Source of the DNA: Vibrio rarus
GTDB lineage: Bacteria > Pseudomonadota > Gammaproteobacteria > Enterobacterales > Vibrionaceae
NCBI RefSeq assembly: GCF_024347075.1
Contig: NZ_AP024901.1
Coordinates: 186,001 to 250,000, forward strand
Direction of reading: 5' to 3'
DNA length: 64,000 bases
In this document: in pieces, positions 28,053-36,893 of the stretch
How the letters are laid out: each line of letters opens with the position of its first letter
How positions within the stretch are numbered: the first letter of the stretch is position 1
The notes under the pieces: model-generated
The model's database searches: none
Told to the model about the DNA's origin: nothing
The model's input: only the letters and a program-made list of their open reading frames with translations
Made by a program: the position numbers and the translations under genes

Positions 28053-28799
28053 ATATCTAGGTTAGAAACTAGGCTTTCAGACGATAGGCTAAGGTTTCTT
28101 TTAAAACCAACCAAACCTGATGGTGAGAGGTTTTGTACTAATGATTTTAATTTATTATTACAGCAATTTATTGGGTATTACAATAAGTCCAACGTAACAA
28201 TTTTTGACCTGAGCGGAGTACCATTTGAGGTTTTAAGTGTAACAGTTAGTTTGTTGTCTAGAATAATTTTTGATTTCTCTTTTCATAATTCAAAGCTTAA
28301 ACATGCTGAAGGTGAAGAAAATGAGGTCCCAATTCTTTTAGTTTGCGAAGAAGCACATAATTACGTTCCAGCATCAGATTCTGCAATGTATAAGGCTTCA
28401 AGAAAGTCTATTGAGAGAATAGCAAAGGAAGGTAGAAAATATGGACTAAGCCTAATGGTTGTAAGTCAAAGACCATCTGAAGTTTCTCCAACAATATTTT
28501 CTCAATGCAGTAATTTCATAGCATTACGTTTAACAAATAAAGCAGATCAAAACTATATTAAGGGGCTTTTACCTGAAAATACTAGCTCAGCTTCAGAAAT
28601 GCTTCCTAGTTTAGGTCAAGGTGAAGCGCTTGTAGTTGGTGATGCATCAATAATGCCTAGCCTAGTACAATTACCTAGACCTATACCTGAGCCCAAGTCT
28701 GCCAGTGTAGATGTTCACACGGCTTGGAACGAAAACTGGAATGAGCCAAATTTTGTCAACGTCATAAAGCGCTGGCGTAAAGAAAGTTCTGAGGATTGA
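28053..28799 (+). pseudogene. HerA-type ATPase, C-terminal fragment
   Basis: About 248 residues continuing from the right end of the IS66. ISRLETRLSDDRLRFLLKP leads into the second half of the RecA-like core: Walker B PILLVCEEAHNYVP, RIAKEGRKYGLSLMVVSQRP and the arginine-containing segment, then LPSLGQGEALVVGDA, all characteristic of HerA-family ATPases. A stretch I estimate at 100-150 residues after Walker A is missing between this and the fragment ending at 24390. It reads through to its natural stop, five bases before a partial attC, which supports nuclease-HerA as one large cassette. Confidence 0.85.
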
Positions 28800-28803
28800 A
28801 ACA

Positions 28804-28840
28804 TAACAAACAAGGGACACTTTATCTGGCTGTTGAACAA
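28804..28840 (+). repeat. Possible truncated attC-like site 5
   Basis: TAACAAACAAGGGACAC at the end of the HerA fragment resembles the R'' arm of the other attC sites in both position (just after a stop codon) and sequence. No matching R' arm is found in the next 200 bases, so the right half appears lost. This would be the right boundary of the cassette region. Confidence 0.4.
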
Positions 28841-29029
28841 GCCAATCGTGTAGTTGTCTTCTATTGGTAAATTGCTCTTTGGTGCGTCGCTTGAAATGAA
28901 CCTCATCGACTTTCTTTTTGTATATTTACTTCTTTGCATAGGTTAATTGCAGAATCTCATCAATTGCTGTCACTTTAGGTCACAGGTCATTTATACTCAT
29001 AAAATGATCAATTGCAGTGAGAATGGATA

Positions 29030-29431
29030 GTGAAGCCGTCATCGGGTGAGATTTTAAGGGGCGAATTGCTCTTAGAGCACAACACTGTGCATGCCATGAT
29101 TGTGATTTATTGTGCTAAGCACCATAAAAAAACACGGCAACAGCATCATAGCTTGTGCGCTGAGTGTATGGCGTTGAGTGAGTATGCAAAAGTGAAGTTA
29201 GATCGTTGTGTGTTTGGTCAAAATAAACCTACTTGCAATACATGCCCTGTGCATTGTTATCGTCCTGAACCAAAAGAGCAAATGCGACAAGTGATGCGTT
29301 TTTCCGGGCCGAGAATGTTATTAAAGCACCCCATATTGGCTATTAGACATTTAAGGCATGAAAAAAGAGCGGTCCCTGAAGTGCCAAAACAAAATGTTTC
29401 GAATCGGCACCTAAGAAAACGCTCTAAGTAA
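29030..29431 (+). CDS. ygbA: YgbA-family protein (nitrous oxide-stimulated promoter family)
   Basis: A 133-residue small protein rich in Cys, His and basic residues. The CAKHH, LCAECMAL, CVFGQNKPTCNTCPVHCY and MRFSGPRMLLKHP segments fit the YgbA_NO family, whose E. coli member is induced by nitric oxide under NsrR and protects against nitrosative stress. The cysteine pattern suggests metal binding. The GTG start is uncertain; a TTG after AAGGGG at about 29066 is an alternative. No clear NsrR palindrome was seen upstream. Confidence 0.8.
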   Translation: MKPSSGEILRGELLLEHNTVHAMIVIYCAKHHKKTRQQHHSLCAECMALSEYAKVKLDRCVFGQNKPTCNTCPVHCYRPEPKEQMRQVMRFSGPRMLLKHPILAIRHLRHEKRAVPEVPKQNVSNRHLRKRSK

Positions 29432-29489
29432 CGGGATCATTACAAACTGGCGCAGAGGCTATAACGCTACAGCGTCATAGCGCTGGGTG

Positions 29490-30884
29490 TTATCGCTGAT
29501 GATTAGCCGGTTTGTTGCCGCTAGAATGGCTGTTGCGTTGCGGACGGCGTCTTGGTTTTGGCGCTGCACCATCACGAGAATCATTGCCTTGAGCCGAAGA
29601 GCGCTTACTAAATTGGCGTTGGTTTTTGCTTGCAGGTTTTTTCCCTTGGCCATTGTTGGCTGAACGTTGTCCATCTTGATGGTCAACTTTTGCTTTCTTT
29701 GGCTTTTTAGCTTTGATTGGACGAGTATTGAGTTTTGACTCGGGAATGTCGTTAACGGGTTTAAAGCCTTCCATTTCATGGCGCTCTAATACTTTGCCAA
29801 TCAGTCGCTCAATGGCAAATAACTCTTTGGTTTCATCGGCGCATACTAAAGAATAGGCTTTCCCTGTTTCCCCAGCACGACCCGTGCGGCCAATGCGGTG
29901 CACATAATCTTCAGAGACATTAGGTAAATCAAAGTTAACCACTTGAGGCAGTTGCGGGATATCTAAACCGCGCGCGGCAATATCAGTGGCAACCAGCACA
30001 CGAATCTCACCAGACTTAAACTCGGCTAACGCTTTTGTTCTTGCCCCTTGACTCTTGTTACCATGAATAGGTGAGGCTGAAATCTGTTGCGCTTCAAGGA
30101 ATTTAGCTAGGCGGTTAGCCCCGTGTTTTGTGCGGCTAAACACCAAAACTTGCTGCCAATTACCTTGTTTAATCAAGTTGGCAAGAATGGCCGGTTTTTG
30201 TTTTTTATCAGCCACATAAATACTTTGCTCAACCAGTGCGGTGGTGGAGTTAGGTGGATTAACGGAGACTTCTACAGGGTTATTGACTAAGCCTCTGGCC
30301 AAATCACGGATTTCAGCGGAGAAGGTGGCTGAAAACAGCAAATTTTGACGTTGTTTGGGTAGCACATTTAAAATGCGTTTAATGTCGCGAAAGAAGCCCA
30401 TGTCTAACATGCGATCGGCTTCATCTAATACCAACACTTCCAGTTGTGAAAATTTCACCGCATTTTGGCTATGTAAATCTAACAATCGGCCAGGAGTGGC
30501 CACCAACACATCACAGCCTGGACGCAGTTTTTGCATTTGCGGGTTAATTTTAACCCCACCAAATACCACAGTAGACGTGATATCTAAATGGGCACTGTAT
30601 TGAACAATGCTTTCATGAACTTGCGCTGCAAGCTCACGAGTTGGGGTGAGGATTAACGCACGAACGTGATTGGCTTTTGGTTTTGAACCTGAACTTAATC
30701 TTTCTAGCAACGGTAAGCTAAAGCCACCGGTTTTCCCTGTCCCTGTTTGCGCCGCAGCCATGACGTCTTTGCCTTCAATGATAGCTGGGATGGCTTTTTC
30801 TTGAATCGGCGACGCTTTTGTATAACCGAGATCGGAAATAGCGCGAAGAATAGGGGCAGATAGACCAAGGGAGTCAAAACTCAT
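29490..30884 (-). CDS. rhlE: DEAD-box RNA helicase, RhlE type
   Basis: A 464-residue ATP-dependent RNA helicase. Q-motif [10 protein letters not shown] near 27, Walker [10 protein letters not shown] near 45, [12 protein letters not shown] near 152, SAT near 185 and [13 protein letters not shown] near 332 are all present. The C-terminal 80 residues are basic and of low complexity ([19 protein letters not shown]), typical of RhlE tails that bind rRNA. Likely acts in ribosome assembly or RNA turnover. A second RhlE-like helicase is encoded at 33699; only their tails distinguish them clearly. Confidence 0.88.
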   Translation of the reverse strand: MSFDSLGLSAPILRAISDLGYTKASPIQEKAIPAIIEGKDVMAAAQTGTGKTGGFSLPLLERLSSGSKPKANHVRALILTPTRELAAQVHESIVQYSAHLDITSTVVFGGVKINPQMQKLRPGCDVLVATPGRLLDLHSQNAVKFSQLEVLVLDEADRMLDMGFFRDIKRILNVLPKQRQNLLFSATFSAEIRDLARGLVNNPVEVSVNPPNSTTALVEQSIYVADKKQKPAILANLIKQGNWQQVLVFSRTKHGANRLAKFLEAQQISASPIHGNKSQGARTKALAEFKSGEIRVLVATDIAARGLDIPQLPQVVNFDLPNVSEDYVHRIGRTGRAGETGKAYSLVCADETKELFAIERLIGKVLERHEMEGFKPVNDIPESKLNTRPIKAKKPKKAKVDHQDGQRSANNGQGKKPASKNQRQFSKRSSAQGNDSRDGAAPKPRRRPQRNSHSSGNKPANHQR

Positions 30885-31109
30885 AGATGTTCTCGATGTG
30901 AAGTGGTGGAGGCGGATTTGCCTGCAAATAACAAACTAGTAGGAGCGTAGTTGAATAATATAGAAAACGCTCACCTTCTTGGGAAGGAGCGCTATTTTGC
31001 GTCCTTTCCGGCCATACATCAATAAGAATCTACATTTGAAGGCGAGGTCGTGTTTGTTTTTTGGGTTTTAGGGCAACCCTAGAGGCTGCCCTGATGAATT
31101 GCGACGGGG

Positions 31110-31841
31110 TTATAGGCGATGGGTTTGTGTGCGGTGAGAGGCATTCGCAGAGGGAATACATAGTGCAATGATCGCAACAACAATGGCCGAGCCCAGCAGA
31201 TCTTCTGGTCTATGCATGCCTAACCAAAGGCGACTATAAGCGACCCCAAATCCCCAAAGCAGTAATATCGTCAAGGCGCAATATTGTTTGCGTTTGCAAA
31301 ATAGGCCGCCAAAGAAAAACAGGCATAGGGCAACAAATACGGTATGACCCGATGGGAAAGAGTAATCAGTTTCACCTTGCCAGTGTATGGTGCGCCAATG
31401 AGAAACGTGTTCAGATGCTTGCTCTATGAGTGAGTTCTGTGCCGTTTCAGTTAAGGTATAAAATGCACTCGGAGACTCAACTAAATGCAGTTCTGTCAGT
31501 GCTTGAGTATAAGGGCGAGGGCTTTGTGTGACCTCTTTAAGCAAGGTTTTAGCGGCAAAAGAAAGTACTAAGAGCACGCCTAATTGTACCATTAACAAAA
31601 ACCACTGTTTTTTGCTGGTGGTTTTTAGCGTGGTAAAAAGCACCAAAATAGATAATGTGATTAAAAAGCCTTTGGAGCCGGCAGAATAAGTCAGATACGT
31701 TAGCGTACCTCCGATAAAATCTGAGGTATGGCTTAATAAATCGATATGGGGCATAAAGGTTGTTAGTACAGCGACAACAATTAGAAAGCCACATAAGATA
31801 AAAAGCCCACAAATATTGTTTTTCCAGAACTGTAATTGCAT
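31110..31841 (-). CDS. pgpB: PAP2-family membrane phosphatase, PgpB-like
   Basis: A 243-residue inner-membrane protein with about six transmembrane segments. The three phosphatase motifs are present: KEVTQSPRP (K-x6-RP), PSGHT and SRLWLGMHRPEDLLGS (SR-x5-H-x3-D), whose His is the nucleophile site facing the periplasm. PgpB dephosphorylates phosphatidylglycerol phosphate and recycles undecaprenyl pyrophosphate. Length fits PgpB (254 in E. coli). The lipid substrate is inferred from family. Confidence 0.85.
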   Translation of the reverse strand: MQLQFWKNNICGLFILCGFLIVVAVLTTFMPHIDLLSHTSDFIGGTLTYLTYSAGSKGFLITLSILVLFTTLKTTSKKQWFLLMVQLGVLLVLSFAAKTLLKEVTQSPRPYTQALTELHLVESPSAFYTLTETAQNSLIEQASEHVSHWRTIHWQGETDYSFPSGHTVFVALCLFFFGGLFCKRKQYCALTILLLWGFGVAYSRLWLGMHRPEDLLGSAIVVAIIALCIPSANASHRTQTHRL

Positions 31842-32268
31842 CTTAGCGAGAACTCTTGGTTAGATTTTGGCGTATTGTAGCGTGCAGATAACAGGGCTCG
31901 TAAAACTGAAACTAAAATTTCGTTTAATGGCTTATAAAATCTGCCGTTAGGGCGTGTGTCTTTGCATCTTTAGTTGTTACCAACGACCTTCGAGTGATAG
32001 CGATATTCAAAATGTTAGCTATAAAAGGCAGTGGATTGGGCATTTTATCGATTTTGTCTTTCCTTTTCTATGTTACTGTTCGCCTTATTATCCCAGAAGG
32101 CGTGCTGTTGGTGCGTATTAATGCGTAAAATGCGGATAATTTCCCGAGGCGGTGACGGGTTAACGCCTGTCATCATTGTGCATTATTGACAGCCTGTGGC
32201 ATGGGTACTTAGCTGTAATAGGGAAGGGTTACATTGTCAGTTGTGAAAAATAATCAGAAAGTAGAGTC
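31842..32268. other. Intergenic region between pgpB and the YceB-like gene
   Basis: 427 bases holding the two divergent promoters. A 38-codon frame (32012-32128) with a hydrophobic stretch is present but lacks a ribosome site, so I do not call it. No repeat or RNA gene is recognised. Confidence 0.4.
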
Positions 32269-32826
32269 ATGAACAAAAAATTTGGACAAAGAGTGGGTAT
32301 CGCTGTGCTGCTATCCTTATTAAGCGGTTGTACAGTGTATCGTATTTCAGAGCAAGATATGACTCAGTATGTGCATAAAAATGTTGGGTTTTCTCATTCT
32401 GTTGGCATGAAACACGTCATGTATGCACACCTATCAGTAGACGACTTAAAGGTTAAAATTGGCCGTGTAGACGCTGAGCGAATTTCTATTTATGCCGCCA
32501 CGCAAGCTAAGGTACAAGTGTTAGATTCAGCAGCGCAAACCCTTCATTTACAATTAGAATTTAGTGCGATCCCTGAATATGAGCCCATGCGAGGTGAAGT
32601 CTTTTTAAAGAAAATTCGCTTAGAAACCTTCACTCATGAAGGCACTCGTATTGATCCTGACATTGAGCGCCTCATCAAACCTGCCGTTGCTATGATAGGT
32701 TACGGTTTATCAGACCGCCCCGTGTATCAGTTGGACAGCAATGCTCTGCAACAGGCGCTAATAAAATCGGCTCAACCTGATTTGCGGATAAAAGATCATA
32801 AATTGGTAATTGAACTGTTTGATTGA
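32269..32826 (+). CDS. DUF1439 lipoprotein, YceB-like
   Basis: A 185-residue lipoprotein: signal peptide with lipobox LLSGC placing the lipidated Cys near residue 21, then a DUF1439 domain (EQDMTQYVHKNVGF at its start, GRVDAERISIYAATQAKVQV, ending in DHKLVIELFD). E. coli YceB is the prototype, of unclear function; the fold is of the lipid-binding type. It is followed 60 bases later by acpH. Confidence 0.85.
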   Translation: MNKKFGQRVGIAVLLSLLSGCTVYRISEQDMTQYVHKNVGFSHSVGMKHVMYAHLSVDDLKVKIGRVDAERISIYAATQAKVQVLDSAAQTLHLQLEFSAIPEYEPMRGEVFLKKIRLETFTHEGTRIDPDIERLIKPAVAMIGYGLSDRPVYQLDSNALQQALIKSAQPDLRIKDHKLVIELFD

Positions 32827-32885
32827 ATCTCTCATGTTGCAGTACATAATTCAGTGAATGGGGATAAAAAAGAGGCGAGCAAAAT

Positions 32886-33470
32886 ATGAACTTTTTAGCG
32901 CATTTACACTTAGCCGAGGTCAGTAACAGCGACTTATTAGGCAATTTGCTCGGTGATTTTGTACGGGGCAACCCTGACGGGCAGTACGCTACAAAGGTGA
33001 CAGAAGGGATTCGTCTACACCGTTTTGTGGATAGTTTTACCGATTCTCATCCAGCGATAATGAATATCAAACCTCTGTTTGGCGCTCATCGCCGTTTCTC
33101 GCCCATAGCTCTAGATGTGTTTTGGGATCATTGTCTTATTCAGCACTGGGATAGGTTTCATCAGGACTCCTTGCTAAACTTTTGTGCTAAAGCCAAACAA
33201 GCCACCCATCCTAAGCACATAACCATTGAATTGCCTGCTCGCTATCAGCAGGTGATAGGTTCAATGTGGGATAGGCAGTGGATCGCTTCATATAAAGAGT
33301 TGGACAATATCGGTTTTGCTTTAGATAAAATGTCTCAGCGCACCCCAAGAATGGGGCCATTATCGGGCTGCTTTGCGACACTAGAAAAACATTACCTTGA
33401 ATTGAATCAAGTCTTTATTGAGTTCTATCCAGATGTGATAGAGGCTGTAACTCAAGCCAAATTGAAGTAA
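32886..33470 (+). CDS. acpH: Acyl carrier protein phosphodiesterase
   Basis: A 194-residue cytoplasmic hydrolase matching E. coli AcpH in length (193) and sequence: MNFLAHLHLAEV at the start, LLGNLLGDFVRGNP, GIRLHRFVDSFTDSHP and DVFWDHCLIQHW, with His/Asp residues of an HD-like metal site. It removes the 4'-phosphopantetheine arm from holo-ACP. ATG follows GAGGCGAGCAAAAT. Confidence 0.9.
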   Translation: MNFLAHLHLAEVSNSDLLGNLLGDFVRGNPDGQYATKVTEGIRLHRFVDSFTDSHPAIMNIKPLFGAHRRFSPIALDVFWDHCLIQHWDRFHQDSLLNFCAKAKQATHPKHITIELPARYQQVIGSMWDRQWIASYKELDNIGFALDKMSQRTPRMGPLSGCFATLEKHYLELNQVFIEFYPDVIEAVTQAKLK

Positions 33471-33698
33471 ACTCACGCCATTAATCGCGTTTAGCGCAAA
33501 AGAAGACCCATTTTAGTCATAGACTGGCGACAGTTCACATTGGCATACCGGCATCATTGTGGGAAGACAGCCATTGTATGTCGTTCATTGTGACGCTATG
33601 TCAACGGCGCTCTCTCACTAACCGTTATGGCCATTGTCTCTGCGGTATTTGCAATCACTTTTATACAGCCATTTTTACAGGACAGACACGGAAACCCT

Positions 33699-34970
33699 AT
33701 GCCTTCATCACAATTTACTGAGCTTGGCCTTGAAGCTACGCTGGTGGAACAGCTTAACTCTCTTAACATTGTTATACCGACGCCAGTGCAATCGGAAGCG
33801 ATTGGACCTGTGCTTGATGGTCGCGACGTATTGGCAGCCGCGCAAACAGGGACTGGTAAGACGGCCGCATTTGGCCTACCTATCATTCAAAAGTTGATGG
33901 TTGATGTGAGCGAGCATAACACTCAAGCGCCCTGTAAGGTTAAGGCGTTAGTTTTAGTGCCTACCCGAGAATTAGCCCAACAAGTGTTTGATGCGATTAG
34001 CCAATACGCGGCCCCTACAGCATTAAAAGTCGTGGTGGCTTATGGTGGTACCAGTTTTGGGGTACAGGCGAAAAACCTCAATAAAGGGTGCGATATTTTG
34101 ATTGCGACCCCAGGGCGTTTATTAGATCACTTATTTAATAAGAACTTGACGCTACAGCATACGCAATTCTTAGTGCTTGATGAAGCTGACCGTATGCTTG
34201 ATATGGGCTTTATGCCCGATATTAAACGCATTATGCAAAAGGTGAACCCAGAACGACAAACCTTGTTTTTCTCTGCCACCTTTAAAACCAATGTGAAAAA
34301 TCTCGCCTATAAAATCTTAAATAATCCAGTGGAGGTGTCGGTCAGTCCGGCTAACTCCACCGCAGACAGTGTCTCGCAGATCGTCTACCCGGTGGATAAA
34401 AAGCGCAAAGGGGAATTGCTCTCTTATCTCATCGGTTCACGAAACTGGCAACAAGTGCTGGTGTTCACTCGCACTAAAGAGGGGGCTGAGGTGGTTGCAA
34501 AAGAGTTGAAGTTAGATGGCATTCAAGCAGCGTCCATTCATGGTGATAAAAGCCAAGGGGCAAGACAGCGCGCATTAGATGATTTTAAAATCGGTAAAGT
34601 CAGAGCTTTAGTGGCAACAGATGTCGCAGCCAGAGGCATTGATGTGAAAGAACTGCAACACGTCATCAACTTTGATATGCCCTATAAAGCTGAAGATTAT
34701 GTGCACCGCATTGGCCGCAGTGGACGCGCCGGAAATAAAGGTAATGCCGTATCGTTAATGAGCCACAACGAAGTGTATTTATTGGAAGCCATTGAGCGTT
34801 TACTGGATCAAAAACTGCCACAACAATGGTTAGAAGGCTTTGAGCCGAGCCCAGAGTCGGAGGTCATCGAAGAAAATGGTGGTCACCGTCGCAGTCGCAG
34901 TGCAGAAAAACGCAAAATGAAAGCCAAGCTAGGAGTACACAAAAATAGAGGCAAAAATCGCCGTCGTTAG
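33699..34970 (+). CDS. DEAD-box RNA helicase, RhlE-like (second copy)
   Basis: A 423-residue DEAD-box helicase. The start at ATG 33699 gives the standard Q-motif leader (FTELGLEATLVEQLNSL, PTPVQSEAIGPVL); the longer frame to 33627 adds a non-family extension. [24 protein letters not shown] and HRIGRSGRAGNKG are in the expected order. The tail is short and basic (RRSRSAEKRKMKAKLG). Probably acts on structured RNA in ribosome biogenesis or cold adaptation. Confidence 0.88.
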   Translation: MPSSQFTELGLEATLVEQLNSLNIVIPTPVQSEAIGPVLDGRDVLAAAQTGTGKTAAFGLPIIQKLMVDVSEHNTQAPCKVKALVLVPTRELAQQVFDAISQYAAPTALKVVVAYGGTSFGVQAKNLNKGCDILIATPGRLLDHLFNKNLTLQHTQFLVLDEADRMLDMGFMPDIKRIMQKVNPERQTLFFSATFKTNVKNLAYKILNNPVEVSVSPANSTADSVSQIVYPVDKKRKGELLSYLIGSRNWQQVLVFTRTKEGAEVVAKELKLDGIQAASIHGDKSQGARQRALDDFKIGKVRALVATDVAARGIDVKELQHVINFDMPYKAEDYVHRIGRSGRAGNKGNAVSLMSHNEVYLLEAIERLLDQKLPQQWLEGFEPSPESEVIEENGGHRRSRSAEKRKMKAKLGVHKNRGKNRRR

Positions 34971-35032
34971 ATGTTTTACTTGCGCCATTTGCAGTCAAAT
35001 CGTAGCTAGGATTAAAGGTAAATATTTAACGA

Positions 35033-35061
35033 GCCATCACCGGTTTAGAGGCGGTGATGGC
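35033..35061. terminator. Hairpin between convergent helicase and ltaE genes
   Basis: GCCATCACCG and CGGTGATGGC form a perfect ten-base-pair stem around a nine-base loop, midway between two convergent stops. There is no strong U-tract on either side, so it may work as a weak bidirectional terminator or 3'-end stabiliser. Confidence 0.6.
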
Positions 35062-35101
35062 CTTGGTCACACATGGTAGCCAAAGTCGCGAAACACTTAA
35101 A

Positions 35102-36106
35102 TCACAATAGCTCCGCTAATGCCGTTAATAACTGATCAACATCATCTTGTGTAATGTCGTGATGGGTAACAAAGCGCAATGGATTGCTTGGGGTAATGAT
35201 GATCCCTTGCCCGTGCAGTTGCTGGGCGATAGCATGAATATCTATCTGCTCATGGAGTTTGGCAAACACAATATTGGTTTGCACTCTGTTTGTATTGACA
35301 GAGAATCCCGGTAGGGCGGCTAATCCGCGCGCAAGGTGTTTTGCATTAGCGTGGTCTATATTGAGCTGCGGCACTTGTTCGGTTAAAGCCAGTTTGCCGG
35401 CTGCGGCCAGAAATCCTACTTGGCGCATACCACCACCGAGCATTTTACGAATACGACGTGCTTTATTTATAGTGACGTTGTCACCTAAAAGCAAAGCGCC
35501 AACCGGTGCACAAAGCCCTTTAGATAAGCAAACGGTCATAGTGTCAAAATGTTGTGCTATCTCTTTAATGTCCACATCTAAAGCGACCGCTGCGTTATAC
35601 ACACGAGCGCCATCAAGATGTAATTTCAAATGATGCGTATCCACAAATTGGCGTGCTTGGGCTAAATAGTCTAACGGCAGTACTTTGCCATTGATGGTGT
35701 TTTCTAAACTCAGTAATCGGGTGCGGGCAAAGTGAAAATCGTCCGGTTTAATGGCTGCCGCTAGTTTTTTAAAACAGAGAGTGCCATCGGGTTCATTCAT
35801 TATAGGTTGTGGTTGTATGGAGCCCAGAACGGCGGCACCTCCCGCCTCATACATATAGTTGTGCGCTTGTTGACCACATAAATACTCATCCCCTCGCTCA
35901 CAATGGACCATAAGCGCTAATAGGTTTGCTTGAGTACCCGATGTGGTAAAGAGTGCCGCGGCAAAACCGTGAGTCTTGGCCGCCCAAGCCTCAAATTCAT
36001 TCATGGTAGGGTCGTCACCATAGACATCGTCGCCTACAGAGGCGCAAGCCATTGCTTCACGCATTGCTTTTGTCGGTTGGGTGACGGTATCTGATCGAAA
36101 GTCCAT
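35102..36106 (-). CDS. ltaE: Low-specificity L-threonine aldolase
   Basis: A 334-residue PLP enzyme; ATG 36106 follows AAGGA by six bases and yields MDFRSDTVTQPTKAM, the family's exact N-terminus. The PLP lysine is in VCLSKGLCAPVG near residue 198; HLDGARVYNAAVA near 165 holds the aspartate that contacts the cofactor. It splits threonine and allo-threonine into glycine and acetaldehyde. Length equals E. coli LtaE (333). Overlaps nothing; the Nudix gene upstream ends 10 bases before, suggesting an operon. Confidence 0.92.
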   Translation of the reverse strand: MDFRSDTVTQPTKAMREAMACASVGDDVYGDDPTMNEFEAWAAKTHGFAAALFTTSGTQANLLALMVHCERGDEYLCGQQAHNYMYEAGGAAVLGSIQPQPIMNEPDGTLCFKKLAAAIKPDDFHFARTRLLSLENTINGKVLPLDYLAQARQFVDTHHLKLHLDGARVYNAAVALDVDIKEIAQHFDTMTVCLSKGLCAPVGALLLGDNVTINKARRIRKMLGGGMRQVGFLAAAGKLALTEQVPQLNIDHANAKHLARGLAALPGFSVNTNRVQTNIVFAKLHEQIDIHAIAQQLHGQGIIITPSNPLRFVTHHDITQDDVDQLLTALAELL

Positions 36107-36116
36107 ACTACATCCT

Positions 36117-36635
36117 TTAATTGATAAGACCACGAAGCAACGCCTTCGACAGGGTTGCGATGGTTTTAGCGTCCGTTATTTTGTCTTGTTGAATCCACTG
36201 CAGTAATTCATCGCAACTCACTTCTTGCACCTCAATCACTTCATCTTTATCCGCTTGTAAGCGCTGAGTTAGGCTGAGGTCTTGGGCAAAATAGAGGTGC
36301 TGTACTTCATTGCAAAATCCCGCCATGGGTGTCAGCGTTCCCAGTTCAGTCCAAGTTTTGGCGCTATAGCCGGTTTCCTCTTCTAGTTCGCGCTTAGCCC
36401 CTACGATAGGCAGTTCATACCGTTCTAATGTTCCCGCGGGTATTTCCAGAAACCACGTCATTATTGAAGGTCGAAATTGATTAAGTAGTAACAATTTCCC
36501 TGAGGGTGCTTGGGCTAAAATGACGACAGCACCGGGATGTTTGACGGTAGTATGATGGGTGACCACACCAGTGGGTAAAGCGATGGTTTCTTCAACTAAA
36601 GAGAGGGTTTTCCAACTATGAACTGTTTTTTGCAT
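36117..36635 (-). CDS. Nudix hydrolase, ADP-ribose pyrophosphatase-like
   Basis: A 172-residue protein with a Nudix box: GTLERYE followed by GAKRELEEETGY (about residues 68-92), fitting G-x5-E-x7-REUxEExGU with a small variation in the first spacing. LNQFRPSIMTWFLEIPAG upstream of the box is typical of ADP-sugar pyrophosphatases of the NudF/NudE group. It would hydrolyse ADP-ribose or similar nucleoside diphosphate compounds. It shares an operon with ltaE. Confidence 0.8.
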   Translation of the reverse strand: MQKTVHSWKTLSLVEETIALPTGVVTHHTTVKHPGAVVILAQAPSGKLLLLNQFRPSIMTWFLEIPAGTLERYELPIVGAKRELEEETGYSAKTWTELGTLTPMAGFCNEVQHLYFAQDLSLTQRLQADKDEVIEVQEVSCDELLQWIQQDKITDAKTIATLSKALLRGLIN

Positions 36636-36893
36636 GCTTTGTTACTCTTTTAAACTTTATTTATTGATAAATTACGTACAAGATCACGGTTTGAATGTGG
36701 CTTTTCATATTTATTACAACCCAAAGTAATGCATTGACCACATGGGTTAAATAGCATTGTAACAGTCTAACATTGCCCTGTGATGTAGATCTCGTTAACT
36801 TGTAAGAACTGCATAAGTAAATTTGTTATTGTAACAAATGATTAACTTGGATATAAAAACAATACATAGACGCTGTCATGGAGCTTTTTAATA

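Noticed and set aside
32012..32128. 38-codon frame with a hydrophobic stretch between pgpB and the YceB-like gene
   Set aside because: No ribosome site within range of the ATG, and no terminator or neighbour supporting it; kept only as a note in the intergenic entry.
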